NCBI GenBank assembly: GCA_949297805.1
Contig: CASFTG010000004.1
Span: 1 to 64,000 of the forward strand
DNA from: an uncultured bacterium
GTDB lineage: Bacteria > Bacillota_I > Bacilli_A > RFN20 > CAG-826
DNA length: 64,000 bases
Direction of reading: 5' to 3'
This document shows positions 8,899 through 16,589 of the stretch, one piece after another. Made by a program: the position numbers and the translations under genes. Position 1 is the first letter of the stretch; each line of letters opens with the position of its first letter. The notes beneath the pieces were generated by a model that saw nothing but the letters and a program-made list of their open reading frames with translations, had not been told where the DNA came from and searched no databases.

Positions 8899-9717
8899 AT
8901 GGCTAGACTAACCGTCAATTTCTTCTCCACCTCTTTGAAGCGGACCGTCACCATCAACGTCATCCTGCCGGTCGATAAGGCCTTCAGCTATGACGGGAAG
9001 GATCGGGTGGTCAAACCTTATAAGACCCTTTATCTATTGCATGGCCTACTTGGCGATTGCAATGATTGGATCGAGAACGCTCCCCTGCGCCGGTTGGCCG
9101 AGGACCACGACCTCGCCGTCGTCTGCCCCTCGGGCGAGAACGCCTTCTATTTCGATTCCAAACTCATCCCCAATGCCGATTATGGGGCATTCATCGGCGA
9201 TGAGCTGGTCAAGATGACGCGGAAGATGTTCCCTCTTTCCCATAAAAGGGAGGATACCTTCATCGCCGGCCTTTCCATGGGCGGCTATGGGGCGATGCGG
9301 AATGGGCTTAAGTACCATAAGACATTCTCCCATATCGGCTGCTTCTCCGGGGCCCTACATATATTCGAGACCGATCGGCGTTCGAGTTTAAACGCCGACA
9401 CTATATTCGGCGATATGGAGAAAGCCGCCAAAACCGATCTGAACCCCCGGGTCTGCTTTATGAGGATGAGCAAAGCCTATAAAGGGAATAATCAACTCTA
9501 TCCGAAGATTTATATGTCCTGCGGGCAGGATGATGATTTGCTCCAAGCGAGCCTATCCTTCCGCGATTTCTTGCTTGAACAGGGGGCCGATGTTACTTGG
9601 CATCAAAGCAAAGGCGCCCATGAGTGGGGCGTCTGGCGGGAAGAGATCATCAACCTCGTCAATTGGCTGCCCCTAGGCAAAGCCGAGGTCGGGATCGGCT
9701 CGGGGAATGTAAAATAA
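8899..9717 (+). CDS. Alpha/beta-hydrolase esterase (esterase D-like)
   Basis: 272 residues, no signal peptide, so cytoplasmic. Oxyanion motif LLHGLLGD (about 51-58), nucleophile elbow GLSMGGYG (Ser at about 122), acidic residue in CGQDDDLL (about 212-219) and catalytic His in KGAHEW (about 238-243). All three members of the triad are in order, and length and motif order fit the esterase D / tributyrin esterase family, which cleaves short acyl or feruloyl esters. ACAGGAG precedes the ATG. Single gene with its own promoter and an A/T-rich hairpin downstream. Substrate not predictable. Confidence 0.85.
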   Translation: MARLTVNFFSTSLKRTVTINVILPVDKAFSYDGKDRVVKPYKTLYLLHGLLGDCNDWIENAPLRRLAEDHDLAVVCPSGENAFYFDSKLIPNADYGAFIGDELVKMTRKMFPLSHKREDTFIAGLSMGGYGAMRNGLKYHKTFSHIGCFSGALHIFETDRRSSLNADTIFGDMEKAAKTDLNPRVCFMRMSKAYKGNNQLYPKIYMSCGQDDDLLQASLSFRDFLLEQGADVTWHQSKGAHEWGVWREEIINLVNWLPLGKAEVGIGSGNVK

Positions 9718-9727
9718 TAAAAATTTT

Positions 9728-9754
9728 AAACAACTTATTATTATTAAGTTGTTT
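9728..9754 (+). terminator. Hairpin downstream of the esterase gene
   Basis: AAACAACTTA pairs with TAAGTTGTTT around a 7-nt loop. A third copy of AAGTTGTTT at about 9772 could form an alternative pairing, and a T-rich stretch follows only at about 9790. Plausible but weak terminator. Confidence 0.4.
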
Positions 9755-10716
9755 ACCTGCCGAACGATTAAAAAGTTGTTTGACAGGTTTTCTTTTATCC
9801 GTTACTTTATGGGTGAACCAATCCCCAAGAGGTAAAAAACCACCAATCGAAATCCAAGCCGATTAGGAAGACGAAAGGAAAGGCGAATAACCTCCGAAGT
9901 GAAGGAGTTCAACAATATCCGAGTTGAAAACCTTCTGGTTCGATGGATGATAAGCCGATTAATCGTTCATCAAAAAAGCTTCGATTAAAATTAGGGATTG
10001 GTTGTTGGAAAACCCTTCAGCAGAAGGGTTATGAAATGGGCGGTCATCCGATTGGAGCCGCCCTTTTGTTATGCCTTCTTAGCCTTGGCGCCAAGGTCCG
10101 CGCAGCAAAGTCGGTCTGTTGGCTTTGCGTTTCAAAAGACGTTGCAACGTTAAAAAGGCTCGAAGGCTCAACTGTGGTCTATGTGGTTCAACACCACAGA
10201 TGATGCCGTGGCTTAACGTTAAATCGATAAAAAGAAAGCAGTTTGTCCTGCGATCGGAATCCAAGAAGGAAATGCCGTCGGGACCGCAACATCTAGACCA
10301 GCCTTGGACTAGAATGAATTACGCCGGCGCTGATTAGGAGCCTAAAGTTTGCAAAACGAACTTTTTGCATGGATGCGCTGCCAGGCGCTTAGATGACATC
10401 CTTAATTGGCTTTTGACACCTTTTGGTCAGTTTTAGGACGTTCCATTGAAAACTTAGGCGACTTTCCCCTTCCTTTTCAGCGGTCCCCTTGTTATCGATA
10501 AGGATGAAGGCGGGCCCACACTAGAATCCGTAGCTTTCGGCTTTGGTTGATAAAAGAAAACGGTTTTTCCTACAATTGGAATCGGTGAATTACCAAGGAG
10601 AAAAAACCGACTGGATTTTACCATTTTGGCTAGGCTTGGGCTAGGGCGATGGTCTTTTTGGGCGCAGGCCAATAAGAACCGACGCCAGTGTTTTAACGAA
10701 TATCGAATTGACCGAA
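9755..10716. other. About 1 kb without a convincing gene, containing a diverged duplicated segment
   Basis: No ORF here has a ribosome binding site and sensible composition. A segment around 10223-10315 (GATAAAAAGAAAGCAG, CGGAATCC, CCAGCCTTGGACTAG) resembles one around 10543-10652 (GATAAAAGAAAACGG, TGGAATCG, GGCTAGGCTTGGGCTAG) at roughly 60 percent by eye. Just before the first copy one forward frame has a CxxC pair (LNCGLCGSTP). This looks like two old, decayed copies of the same element. Confidence 0.4.
10038..10067 (+). terminator. Orphan hairpin with T-run
   Basis: GGGCGG (10038-10043) pairs with CCGCCC (10058-10063) and TTTT follows. No intact forward gene ends just upstream, so it may belong to a lost gene. 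Confidence 0.45.
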
Positions 10717-10738
10717 GACGTTTCCCGCGGGAAACGTC
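10717..10738 (-). terminator. 22-bp perfect palindrome after the YccF gene
   Basis: GACGTTTCCCG and its exact complement form a loop-free palindrome 4 nt after the YccF stop. On the reverse strand it is followed by TTCGG rather than a U-tract, so it could be a terminator or a protein-binding palindrome. Confidence 0.4.
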
Positions 10739-10742
10739 AAGA

Positions 10743-11108
10743 CTACTTAACGAAGTCGTTGCCGAGCGGGGTCAAGACGAAGTGGGCAATCTTGAAGTAT
10801 TGTCGCCCAAAGGGGATGCCGATGATGGTGATGCAGTAGAGCAGCCCAACCAAGCAATAGAACAAAGCGTTGACCCAGCCAAAGAGTACGGCCCAGATGA
10901 GGTTGAGGACGGTCTTAAGGCCGGATGGCTTGACCTTGGTGACCTTCTTCCCGAATGGCCAGATGACGAAGCTGGCGAGCTGGAACAGCTTGACCCCGAT
11001 GGGGATGCCGATGATGGTGATGCACCATAAGGCGCCCTCTATGAGCAAAAAGATGGTGGAGATGAGGCCGCCGAAGACGACCCAAATGATGTTGCCAATG
11101 GTTTTCAT
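10743..11108 (-). CDS. yccF: YccF-family inner membrane protein
   Basis: 121-residue membrane protein with the two tandem repeats typical of the YccF (DUF307) family: IPIGVKLFQLASFVIWPFGK and IPFGRQYFKIAHFVLTPLG, each after a hydrophobic helix. A start six codons upstream is possible, but AAGGAGGG sits 4 nt before the ATG at 11108, so that is chosen. The family is broadly conserved and of unknown function. Single reverse-strand gene. Confidence 0.85.
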   Translation of the reverse strand: MKTIGNIIWVVFGGLISTIFLLIEGALWCITIIGIPIGVKLFQLASFVIWPFGKKVTKVKPSGLKTVLNLIWAVLFGWVNALFYCLVGLLYCITIIGIPFGRQYFKIAHFVLTPLGNDFVK

Positions 11109-11195
11109 GGAACCCTCCTTGTTCATTTAAGGATAAGGGCTCTTGGATGATAGTCAAGGTTTGGCCTTTGATTAGGCTAGCTTTTAGGTTACCAC

Positions 11196-11330
11196 TGCAA
11201 AACACTGCAGCCCTTTTTACAAAAGCGTCATTTTCCATCCTAGAAATTCATGCAAAACCGTTAATTCCGACTATCAATATACTTGCAAAAGCGTATTTTT
11301 TGGTCATCGAAAATCTTGCAAAAGTGTTAT
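11196..11330 (+). repeat. Five iteron-like repeats upstream of ATPase 11358 (period about 33 bp)
   Basis: Variants of TTGCAAAAGCGTTATTTT occur with their TGCAAAA (or ACAAAA) core at 11196, 11219, 11251, 11284 and 11317. The last four are spaced 32, 33 and 33 bp; the first is 23 bp away from the second and looks partial. The copy nearest the gene runs straight into a TATACT -10 box at 11328-11333, as expected of a repressor site. The repeat sequence is unlike that of the other ATPase genes, but the spacing matches 4493-4578 and 13651-13729. Confidence 0.75.
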
Positions 11331-11357
11331 ACTACCTCAAAAGAATAAGGAAAACCC

Positions 11358-12707
11358 ATGCTGTTCCGTAAGATTGCCTCCCTCATCGAGGACCACCTGA
11401 AAAAAGATACAAACAAGATATTGCTGATCGACGGGGCCCGTCAAATCGGCAAAACCTATATCGTCCGTTATGTGGGGCAAAAGCTGTTCCCTAATTTCAT
11501 CGAGGTCAACATGGTCCAGGATTTCCAAGGGAACCGTGCCTTCGCCGCGGTCCGGACCAAAGAGGATTTCTATCTTCGGCTTAGCGAATTCGCCGGGGAG
11601 AAGATGGGGAATAAAAACGATACCCTTATCTTTCTTGACGAGATCCAGCAATATCCTCATTTGCTGCCATTATTGAAATTCTTGGCCCAGGATGGGAAGT
11701 TCACTTTCATCGCCAGCGGTTCCTTGCTGGGGGTGAGTTTAGCCAATTCCACCTCTATTCCGATGGGAAGCATCCGGAAAGTGAGGATGTTCCCCCTCGA
11801 CTTCGAGGAGTTCGCCCGGGCCAATGGGGTCGGGGAGTACGCTTTGAAAAAGATGAAGGAACGGTTCGAAAACCTCGAGTCTTTGGAAGAGGACGTCCAT
11901 GACCGGATGATGGGTCTTTTCCGCCGCTACCTCTTAGTCGGGGGATTGCCGGATGCGGTCAATACCTATTTAGCGACCCATAACATCGTCCGGGTCCGGG
12001 AGGTGCAAAGCGAAATCGCCGAATACTACGCCGCCCTTGCCGCGAAATACGATCGAGAGCATAAACTCAAGATCGCCCGCATATACGATTTGATTCCCTC
12101 GTATTTGGAGAATAGGAAAAAACGGGTCACCTTCACCGAGGTTGAGGATAAGCCCGATGCCCGGTACGCCACCTATCTTGATGAGTTCGATTATCTCGTC
12201 AACTCCGGCATCGCTTTAGAGGTCAAAGCCATTGCCAATCCGGTTTATCCCCTTTGCTCCAGCGCGACTAAGAATTTGCTGAAGCTTTATCTCAATGACG
12301 TCGGCTTATTGACCAATGCCCTTTTCGGCAGCCGCATCCGTCCCGTCCTTGACGATGTCAGCAGCGTCAACCTTGGTTCGGTCTATGAAAACGTCGTCGC
12401 CAGCGAACTGATTGCCCATGGCTTCGATCTGTATTATTACGATAACCGCCAGAAGGGCGAAGTCGATTATCTTATCAATGACGGGGAGAACCTGGCTTGT
12501 TTGCCAATCGAGGTCAAATCGGGGAAGGATTATACCATCCACCGGGCGCTTGATCGTTTCATCGCCAACCCGGATTACCCCCTTAAACGAGCCTATGTCC
12601 TCTCTAATGAGCGGTTAGTCAAAAAGGAGGGCAAACTCATCTACCTCCCAATCTATTACGTGATGTTCATTAATGTCATCCCCGATGAGGATGAGCAGCA
12701 TTTCTAA
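11358..12707 (+). CDS. AAA+ ATPase with DUF4143 domain (GARQIGKT subfamily)
   Basis: 449 residues. Walker A GARQIGKT is at about 27-34, Walker B LIFLDEIQ near 92-99, and the sensor-like IASGSLLGVSL follows. The DUF4143 region contains LLKLYLNDVGLLTN, and the nuclease-like end has GEVDYLI and PIEVKSGKDY with all acidic residues and the Lys intact. The ribosome binding site is weak (AATAAGG). Stand-alone gene. Resembles the copies at 4620 and 13758 in architecture, but the sequences are clearly diverged, so this is not a recent duplication. Confidence 0.85.
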   Translation: MLFRKIASLIEDHLKKDTNKILLIDGARQIGKTYIVRYVGQKLFPNFIEVNMVQDFQGNRAFAAVRTKEDFYLRLSEFAGEKMGNKNDTLIFLDEIQQYPHLLPLLKFLAQDGKFTFIASGSLLGVSLANSTSIPMGSIRKVRMFPLDFEEFARANGVGEYALKKMKERFENLESLEEDVHDRMMGLFRRYLLVGGLPDAVNTYLATHNIVRVREVQSEIAEYYAALAAKYDREHKLKIARIYDLIPSYLENRKKRVTFTEVEDKPDARYATYLDEFDYLVNSGIALEVKAIANPVYPLCSSATKNLLKLYLNDVGLLTNALFGSRIRPVLDDVSSVNLGSVYENVVASELIAHGFDLYYYDNRQKGEVDYLINDGENLACLPIEVKSGKDYTIHRALDRFIANPDYPLKRAYVLSNERLVKKEGKLIYLPIYYVMFINVIPDEDEQHF

Positions 12708-12718
12708 TGATTGCCTTC

Positions 12719-12906
12719 TTACAAGAAGAAACCCCAGATGGCGAGGCCGATAAAGCCCAAGCCGAAGACGATGACCGCAATCCCGCCGGCGGCCGAACCG
12801 ACTTGCTGATATATCGACTTGGGGAAGCGGCCCCAAAATAGGTAGTAGATGCCGAAGGCGATGGCGCAGATTCCGAAGATGAGCAAGAGTAATTGATCGC
12901 CCCCAT
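12719..12906 (-). pseudogene. Small two-helix membrane protein, frameshifted in a G run
   Basis: From the ATG at 12906 the frame gives only MGAIN and then Ser-rich nonsense. One base later the frame encodes a clean membrane protein (QLLLLIFGICAIAFGIYYLF, a short loop, then GGIAVIVFGLGFIGLAIWGF) ending in TAA at 12719. The break is in a run of five G at the start codon (C run at 12900-12904 on the forward strand); six G would restore the frame. This may be a sequencing or assembly indel, a recent mutation or a phase-variable switch. Confidence 0.65.
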
Positions 12907-12952
12907 TGTAGCCTTAAGCTGGAAATAGTCCAAATTCAGCTATAGCCATATA

Positions 12953-12981
12953 TTGATTTGAAATAAGACTTTTTGTATAGT
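12953..12981 (+). promoter_or_regulatory. Promoter of the metallophosphoesterase gene
   Basis: TTGATT (12953-12958), a 17-bp spacer and TATAGT (12976-12981), 20 nt upstream of the ATG at 13002. Confidence 0.65.
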
Positions 12982-13001
12982 CAGGCTAAGGAGGGATCGC
13001 T

Positions 13002-13595
13002 ATGGACTATTTCACCGCCGATACCCATTTCGGGCATCAAAACGTCATCCGCTTCTGCGACCGGCCTTTCCCGGATGTCGAGACCATGGACCGGGTCTTG
13101 ATCGAAAACTGGAACGAACGGGTCCATAACGATGACCGGGTGTATATCCTGGGGGATTTGCTCTACCGTCATGAAGACCCGATAGCCATCCTTAAGCAAC
13201 TAAAAGGACGGAAGCACCTGATCATCGGTAACCATGATTACTCCTGGCTTAGCAAGACGGGGGTCAAGGACTTCTTCGTCGCTATCGCCGACTATGCCCA
13301 GATCAATGACGGGGCCCATGTCCTCATCATGTCCCATTACCCGATGCTTTCCTATTACCATCAGCGTCGTTCCAACGTCTATATGATCCATGGCCATATC
13401 CATAATGACACTGGGATCGATTTTTGGCCGTCCTTGCTCAAGCGGGAACATGTCCTAAACGCCGGGGCCGACATCAACGGCTTTCGGCCAGTCACCTTCG
13501 AGGAACTAGTGGCCAATAACCAGAAGTTCAAGGAAGAGCACGCCCTCGATCAGCCCCGTCCCTTCGGGGTAGGCCGGCAAAACGAAGAAATGTAA
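13002..13595 (+). CDS. Calcineurin-like metallophosphoesterase
   Basis: 197 residues. The five metal-binding motifs are present in order: DTHFGH (7-12), GDLL (about 48-51), GNHD (about 71-74), SHYP (about 107-110) and HGHIH (about 126-130). These define a dinuclear-metal phosphoesterase of the bacterial calcineurin-like group, cytoplasmic. AAGGAGGG lies 6 nt before the ATG. Single gene with its own promoter. Substrate (phosphodiester, nucleotide or protein phosphate) cannot be told from sequence. Confidence 0.85.
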   Translation: MDYFTADTHFGHQNVIRFCDRPFPDVETMDRVLIENWNERVHNDDRVYILGDLLYRHEDPIAILKQLKGRKHLIIGNHDYSWLSKTGVKDFFVAIADYAQINDGAHVLIMSHYPMLSYYHQRRSNVYMIHGHIHNDTGIDFWPSLLKREHVLNAGADINGFRPVTFEELVANNQKFKEEHALDQPRPFGVGRQNEEM

Positions 13596-13650
13596 TTCAA
13601 AGGGTTATAACCCCACGAATGATAAAACCATAAACCCACAAACCCTAAAA

Positions 13651-13729
13651 GCAAAACGGGGCAAAAGGGCTCTAGAAAGCCGCGCAAAACGGGGCAGAAT
13701 GAATGGAATAAGTTTAGAAAAACGGGGCA
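13651..13729 (+). repeat. Three iteron-like repeats upstream of ATPase 13758 (period exactly 33 bp)
   Basis: GCAAAACGGGGCA occurs at 13651-13663 and 13684-13696, and GAAAAACGGGGCA at 13717-13729. The CGGGGCA cores start at 13657, 13690 and 13723, so both intervals are 33 bp. The last copy ends 2 nt before a TATATT -10 box (13732-13737). The layout is the same as at 4493 and 11196, but the repeat sequence is unrelated. Confidence 0.8.
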
Positions 13730-13757
13730 AATATATTGAAATATTCAGCAATAGTCG

Positions 13758-15098
13758 ATGGAATTCGGCAAGGTGGCAAAACCAGTGGAAAGATTTTGCG
13801 AAAAAACAATCAAAGAACGGATTAATTCCCTTGATAAAGACAAGAAAGCCTTATTGGTGCTTGGCGCTCGCCAAGTAGGAAAAACCTACACGATTCGCAA
13901 AGTCCTTTCCGATTTGAGAGTTCCGTGCTTCGAACTTAATTTCCTAAACCATCCTGAACAAGCTGCCTCCTTTTCTAGTCTCTATGACCCAAAGGAGATT
14001 GTCAGCCGTTTTTCTTTGCTTTCGCCAGCGCCCTTGATTAAAGGGCAATCGGTTATTTTCCTTGACGAAATCCAAGCTTGCCCATCGATGATAACCAAGA
14101 TTAAGTTTTTGGTTGAGGAGGGGTCGTATCGTTATGTCCTAAGCGGTTCGCTCTTAGGGGTGGAACTCGCTTCTGTTGAATCCTACCCGGTTGGCTATAT
14201 ATCCCAGTTGGATATGTTCCCCTTTACCTTTCTTGAATTTGCCAATGCCTATGGGCTAAGCGAACCGAAAATATCCCATCTTCGGGATTGTTTTGCCAAT
14301 CGCCACCCAGTTGAGCCTTCGGTTCATCAAGAGGTCTTGAACCTATTTCATTACTATCTTGGATGCGGCGGCATGCCGGAAGCGGATGTCGATTTCATCG
14401 CCAACAAGAATCTTAATTCCTTATATCGGCGCCAGAAAGATATTGTTTCGGCCTATAAAAAGGATTTCACTAAGTATGAGAGACTTGATCGCCGTTTGGA
14501 TATCATCTCGATTTACGACAATATTGCGACTCAGATTAACAAGCAGAACCGAAAATTCATTTTCACCTTGTTCAATAAGGAGATGAAGTTTGACCGGTAT
14601 GAGCATTCCTTTCTTTGGCTGGCGGAGGCCGGAGTCGCATACCCTTGCTACATAGCCAATGAAGTTCGATCGCCGATTGCCTTATCGAAGAAAAAGAATA
14701 ATTTCAAACTCTACTTAAATGACGTCGGGCTGCTGTTAACCGCTTTCCCCCGCCGGGACCGGGAGGCGATAATGATTGGTGGCGATAGTTCGATAAATAA
14801 AGGCGGTTTATATGAAAACTTTGTGGCTTCGATGCTCAGCGCCCGATCGATCCAGCCGTTTTACTATAAGGATAAGAATATCGGGGAGATCGATTTCTTA
14901 GTCGATACTTCCTTCGGCGTGACCGCGATCGAAGTCAAATCGGGGGCGGATTATGCCAAACATAAGGCCCTCGATAATCTAATGGCCAAATACCCTAATG
15001 TTGTCCCTCTCGTTTTGTCTGAAGCCAATCTCCATAATGATGGGGCGATATTCTATTGTCCGATCTATTTGGCGGAGTTGATTGAGAACGGGTGGTAA
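13758..15098 (+). CDS. AAA+ ATPase with DUF4143 domain (GARQVGKT subfamily)
   Basis: 446 residues. Walker A GARQVGKT is at about 35-42, Walker B VIFLDEIQ near 99-106, followed by LSGSLLGVEL. The DUF4143 part contains FKLYLNDVGLLL, and the nuclease-like end has GEIDFLV and AIEVKSGADY. No clear Shine-Dalgarno sequence precedes the ATG; the TATATT box at 13732-13737 would give a leader of only about 14 nt. Codon use is slightly more A/T-rich than in the 11358 copy. Stand-alone gene followed by a terminator. Confidence 0.85.
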   Translation: MEFGKVAKPVERFCEKTIKERINSLDKDKKALLVLGARQVGKTYTIRKVLSDLRVPCFELNFLNHPEQAASFSSLYDPKEIVSRFSLLSPAPLIKGQSVIFLDEIQACPSMITKIKFLVEEGSYRYVLSGSLLGVELASVESYPVGYISQLDMFPFTFLEFANAYGLSEPKISHLRDCFANRHPVEPSVHQEVLNLFHYYLGCGGMPEADVDFIANKNLNSLYRRQKDIVSAYKKDFTKYERLDRRLDIISIYDNIATQINKQNRKFIFTLFNKEMKFDRYEHSFLWLAEAGVAYPCYIANEVRSPIALSKKKNNFKLYLNDVGLLLTAFPRRDREAIMIGGDSSINKGGLYENFVASMLSARSIQPFYYKDKNIGEIDFLVDTSFGVTAIEVKSGADYAKHKALDNLMAKYPNVVPLVLSEANLHNDGAIFYCPIYLAELIENGW

Positions 15099-15149
15099 CA
15101 AACTCTTCCCGCCGAAAACGGTGTAACGCGACCCCCTGGCTCAACCATC

Positions 15150-15190
15150 GATAACCTCGCCCTTGATTTTTCAGGGGGGGTTATCATTTT
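15150..15190 (+). terminator. Intrinsic terminator after ATPase 13758
   Basis: GATAACC (15150-15156) pairs with GGTTATC (15179-15185), with an inner CCCTTGA/TCAGGGG stem, then ATTTTCG. It precedes the ribosome binding site of the next gene by about 20 nt. Confidence 0.6.
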
Positions 15191-15215
15191 CGAAACAACC
15201 CAAGGAGGCTAACAC

Positions 15216-15452
15216 ATGAATGCGGCCGAAGTTGAAAAGACCCTAATCGTTTATTTCGGAGGGCGCCCCCAATATATGGGAAGCAAACTCTACAAGATCG
15301 GCGACATGCGGGTCGAATATATGGGGTCGAAGATCTACAAAGTCGGCGGCGCTCGCATTGAGTACATGGGCGATAAGCTTTACAAGGTCAATGGCGAGCG
15401 CGTTGAATACATGGGAAGCCGGGTTTATAAGATCGGCTCACGGAGGCTCTGA
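15216..15452 (+). CDS. Small protein of four 15-residue repeats
   Basis: 78 residues. After MNAAEVEKTLIVYFGG come four near-identical 15-residue units (RVEYMGSKIYKVGGA is typical), each with an aromatic-M-G-x-K-x-Y-K core that would suit a stacked beta-hairpin. CAAGGAGG precedes the ATG. The stop codon overlaps the next start (TGATG at 15450-15454), so translation of the GIY-YIG gene is probably coupled to it. I do not recognise the family; an adaptor or target-binding partner of the next protein is a guess from coupling. Confidence 0.7.
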   Translation: MNAAEVEKTLIVYFGGRPQYMGSKLYKIGDMRVEYMGSKIYKVGGARIEYMGDKLYKVNGERVEYMGSRVYKIGSRRL

Positions 15453-16231
15453 TGATCGAGGGGTGGAGCCCTGAGGTCGCCTCGAAGCTTAAGCATTACG
15501 TTTACCGGCTCGTCGATCCGCGCAACGGGGAGACGTTCTATGTCGGAGAAGGATGTGGGAACCGGGTGTTTCAGCATGTCGCCGCGGTCGATATGTCCTT
15601 CTATCAGGATAAAAGTCTATTGACCGAGCAGGATAAGCCTAGCGAATCCGATGACGACCCAGCCAAGATCAAGCGGATAATCGACATCAAGCGGCGGGGT
15701 TTGAATGTTATCCACATCATCCAGCGGTGGGGGATGGACGCCAGGACGGCTTTCGAGGTCGAAGCGGCCTTCATCGATTATTTTGGCTTAGGGAAACTGA
15801 CCAACAAGATCAAAGGCCATGACGATGAGCGGGGGATGCGTTACGCCGATGAGCTGGAAAAGGAGTTCGTGGCCGAGCCCTTCCCTGATTATCCGGCCTG
15901 CCCGCGATTCATCCTCATCAAGATCAATGATTACAACATCAATCTCAATGGTGGTTTCTACAACGGTGGGATCTATAAGGCCGTGAGAGGCTATTGGAAG
16001 ATCAAGCCATCAAGAGCCAATGATTATCCTTATGTTCTAGCGGTCCGTTATGGGATCGTCATCGGGGTGTATAAGGTCAATGAGAATGGTTGGAAGCCGG
16101 CTGGCGGAAACTCAAAACGAGCCTATTTCGATGGGGTTGAGGCCCCCGACGACATCAAGAAGATATTCTTGGGCAAAAAGATCCCCGAACGGTTTCGCTT
16201 ACGGCAAAATCCGGCGAGTTATTGCGATTAG
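15452..16231 (+). CDS. GIY-YIG (LEM-3-like) nuclease-domain protein
   Basis: 259 residues. The N-terminal domain opens with YVYRLVDPRNGETFYVGEG (about 15-33), the GIY-YIG hallmark in the LEM-3-like form (Y-V-Y / Y-V-G). Downstream are Arg and Glu residues suited to the active site, with AFEVEAAFIDYFG (about 107-119) where the catalytic Glu is expected. A second domain (about 190-250: GGIYKAVRGYWKIKPSRAN, YVLAVRYGIVIGVYKV) is beta-rich and resembles domains fused to such nucleases. Likely a structure- or sequence-specific DNA endonuclease, possibly defensive. Coupled to the repeat protein at 15216. Confidence 0.7.
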   Translation: MIEGWSPEVASKLKHYVYRLVDPRNGETFYVGEGCGNRVFQHVAAVDMSFYQDKSLLTEQDKPSESDDDPAKIKRIIDIKRRGLNVIHIIQRWGMDARTAFEVEAAFIDYFGLGKLTNKIKGHDDERGMRYADELEKEFVAEPFPDYPACPRFILIKINDYNINLNGGFYNGGIYKAVRGYWKIKPSRANDYPYVLAVRYGIVIGVYKVNENGWKPAGGNSKRAYFDGVEAPDDIKKIFLGKKIPERFRLRQNPASYCD

Positions 16232-16537
16232 TGTTGTGGCTGGAAAACCGACAAGGTCGGATTGATTGAGTTTCATCCATAGTGCGTACTTCGGATGCGT
16301 CTTTTTATAGCATAACCATCATTTAAGCCTCAACCCATTGAACAATTTACCGGGTGGGTAGTTTGAAACCGTGTTTTGCTTAATTTGCCTAAGGCAAAGG
16401 TCAGCACATGGCTTAGCCTGGGATACTTGAATAGACGATCGATTGAAAGCTACAATAAGGGCGCTAGTCAATATGCCTTGCCTCTCTCGCGATTCGTGCG
16501 GGGGGGGGTAATATTAGCTATTAATGTTATATCCTCG
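16232..16537. other. Gene-free spacer with a nine-G tract
   Basis: No ORF of interest. It holds an uninterrupted run of nine G (16500-16508), about 80 nt upstream of the next start and close to where that gene's promoter should lie. Homopolymers of this length are prone to slippage. Confidence 0.5.
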
Positions 16538-16572
16538 AACGGATCTAGGCGGTAAGAGCTAGATCCGTTTTT
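16538..16572 (+). terminator. Hairpin with T-run in the 16590 leader
   Basis: AACGGATCTAG (16538-16548) pairs perfectly with CTAGATCCGTT (16559-16569), followed by TTTG. It ends 4 nt before the AGGAGGG ribosome binding site of the 16590 gene. It is therefore either the terminator of the upstream unit or an attenuator in the leader of the 16590-20449 operon. Confidence 0.65.
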
Positions 16573-16589
16573 GCTAGGAGGGTGTAGCA

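Noticed and set aside
10626-11030. Forward frame of 134 codons over the YccF gene
   Set aside because: Highly acidic low-complexity shadow of a clear YccF membrane protein.
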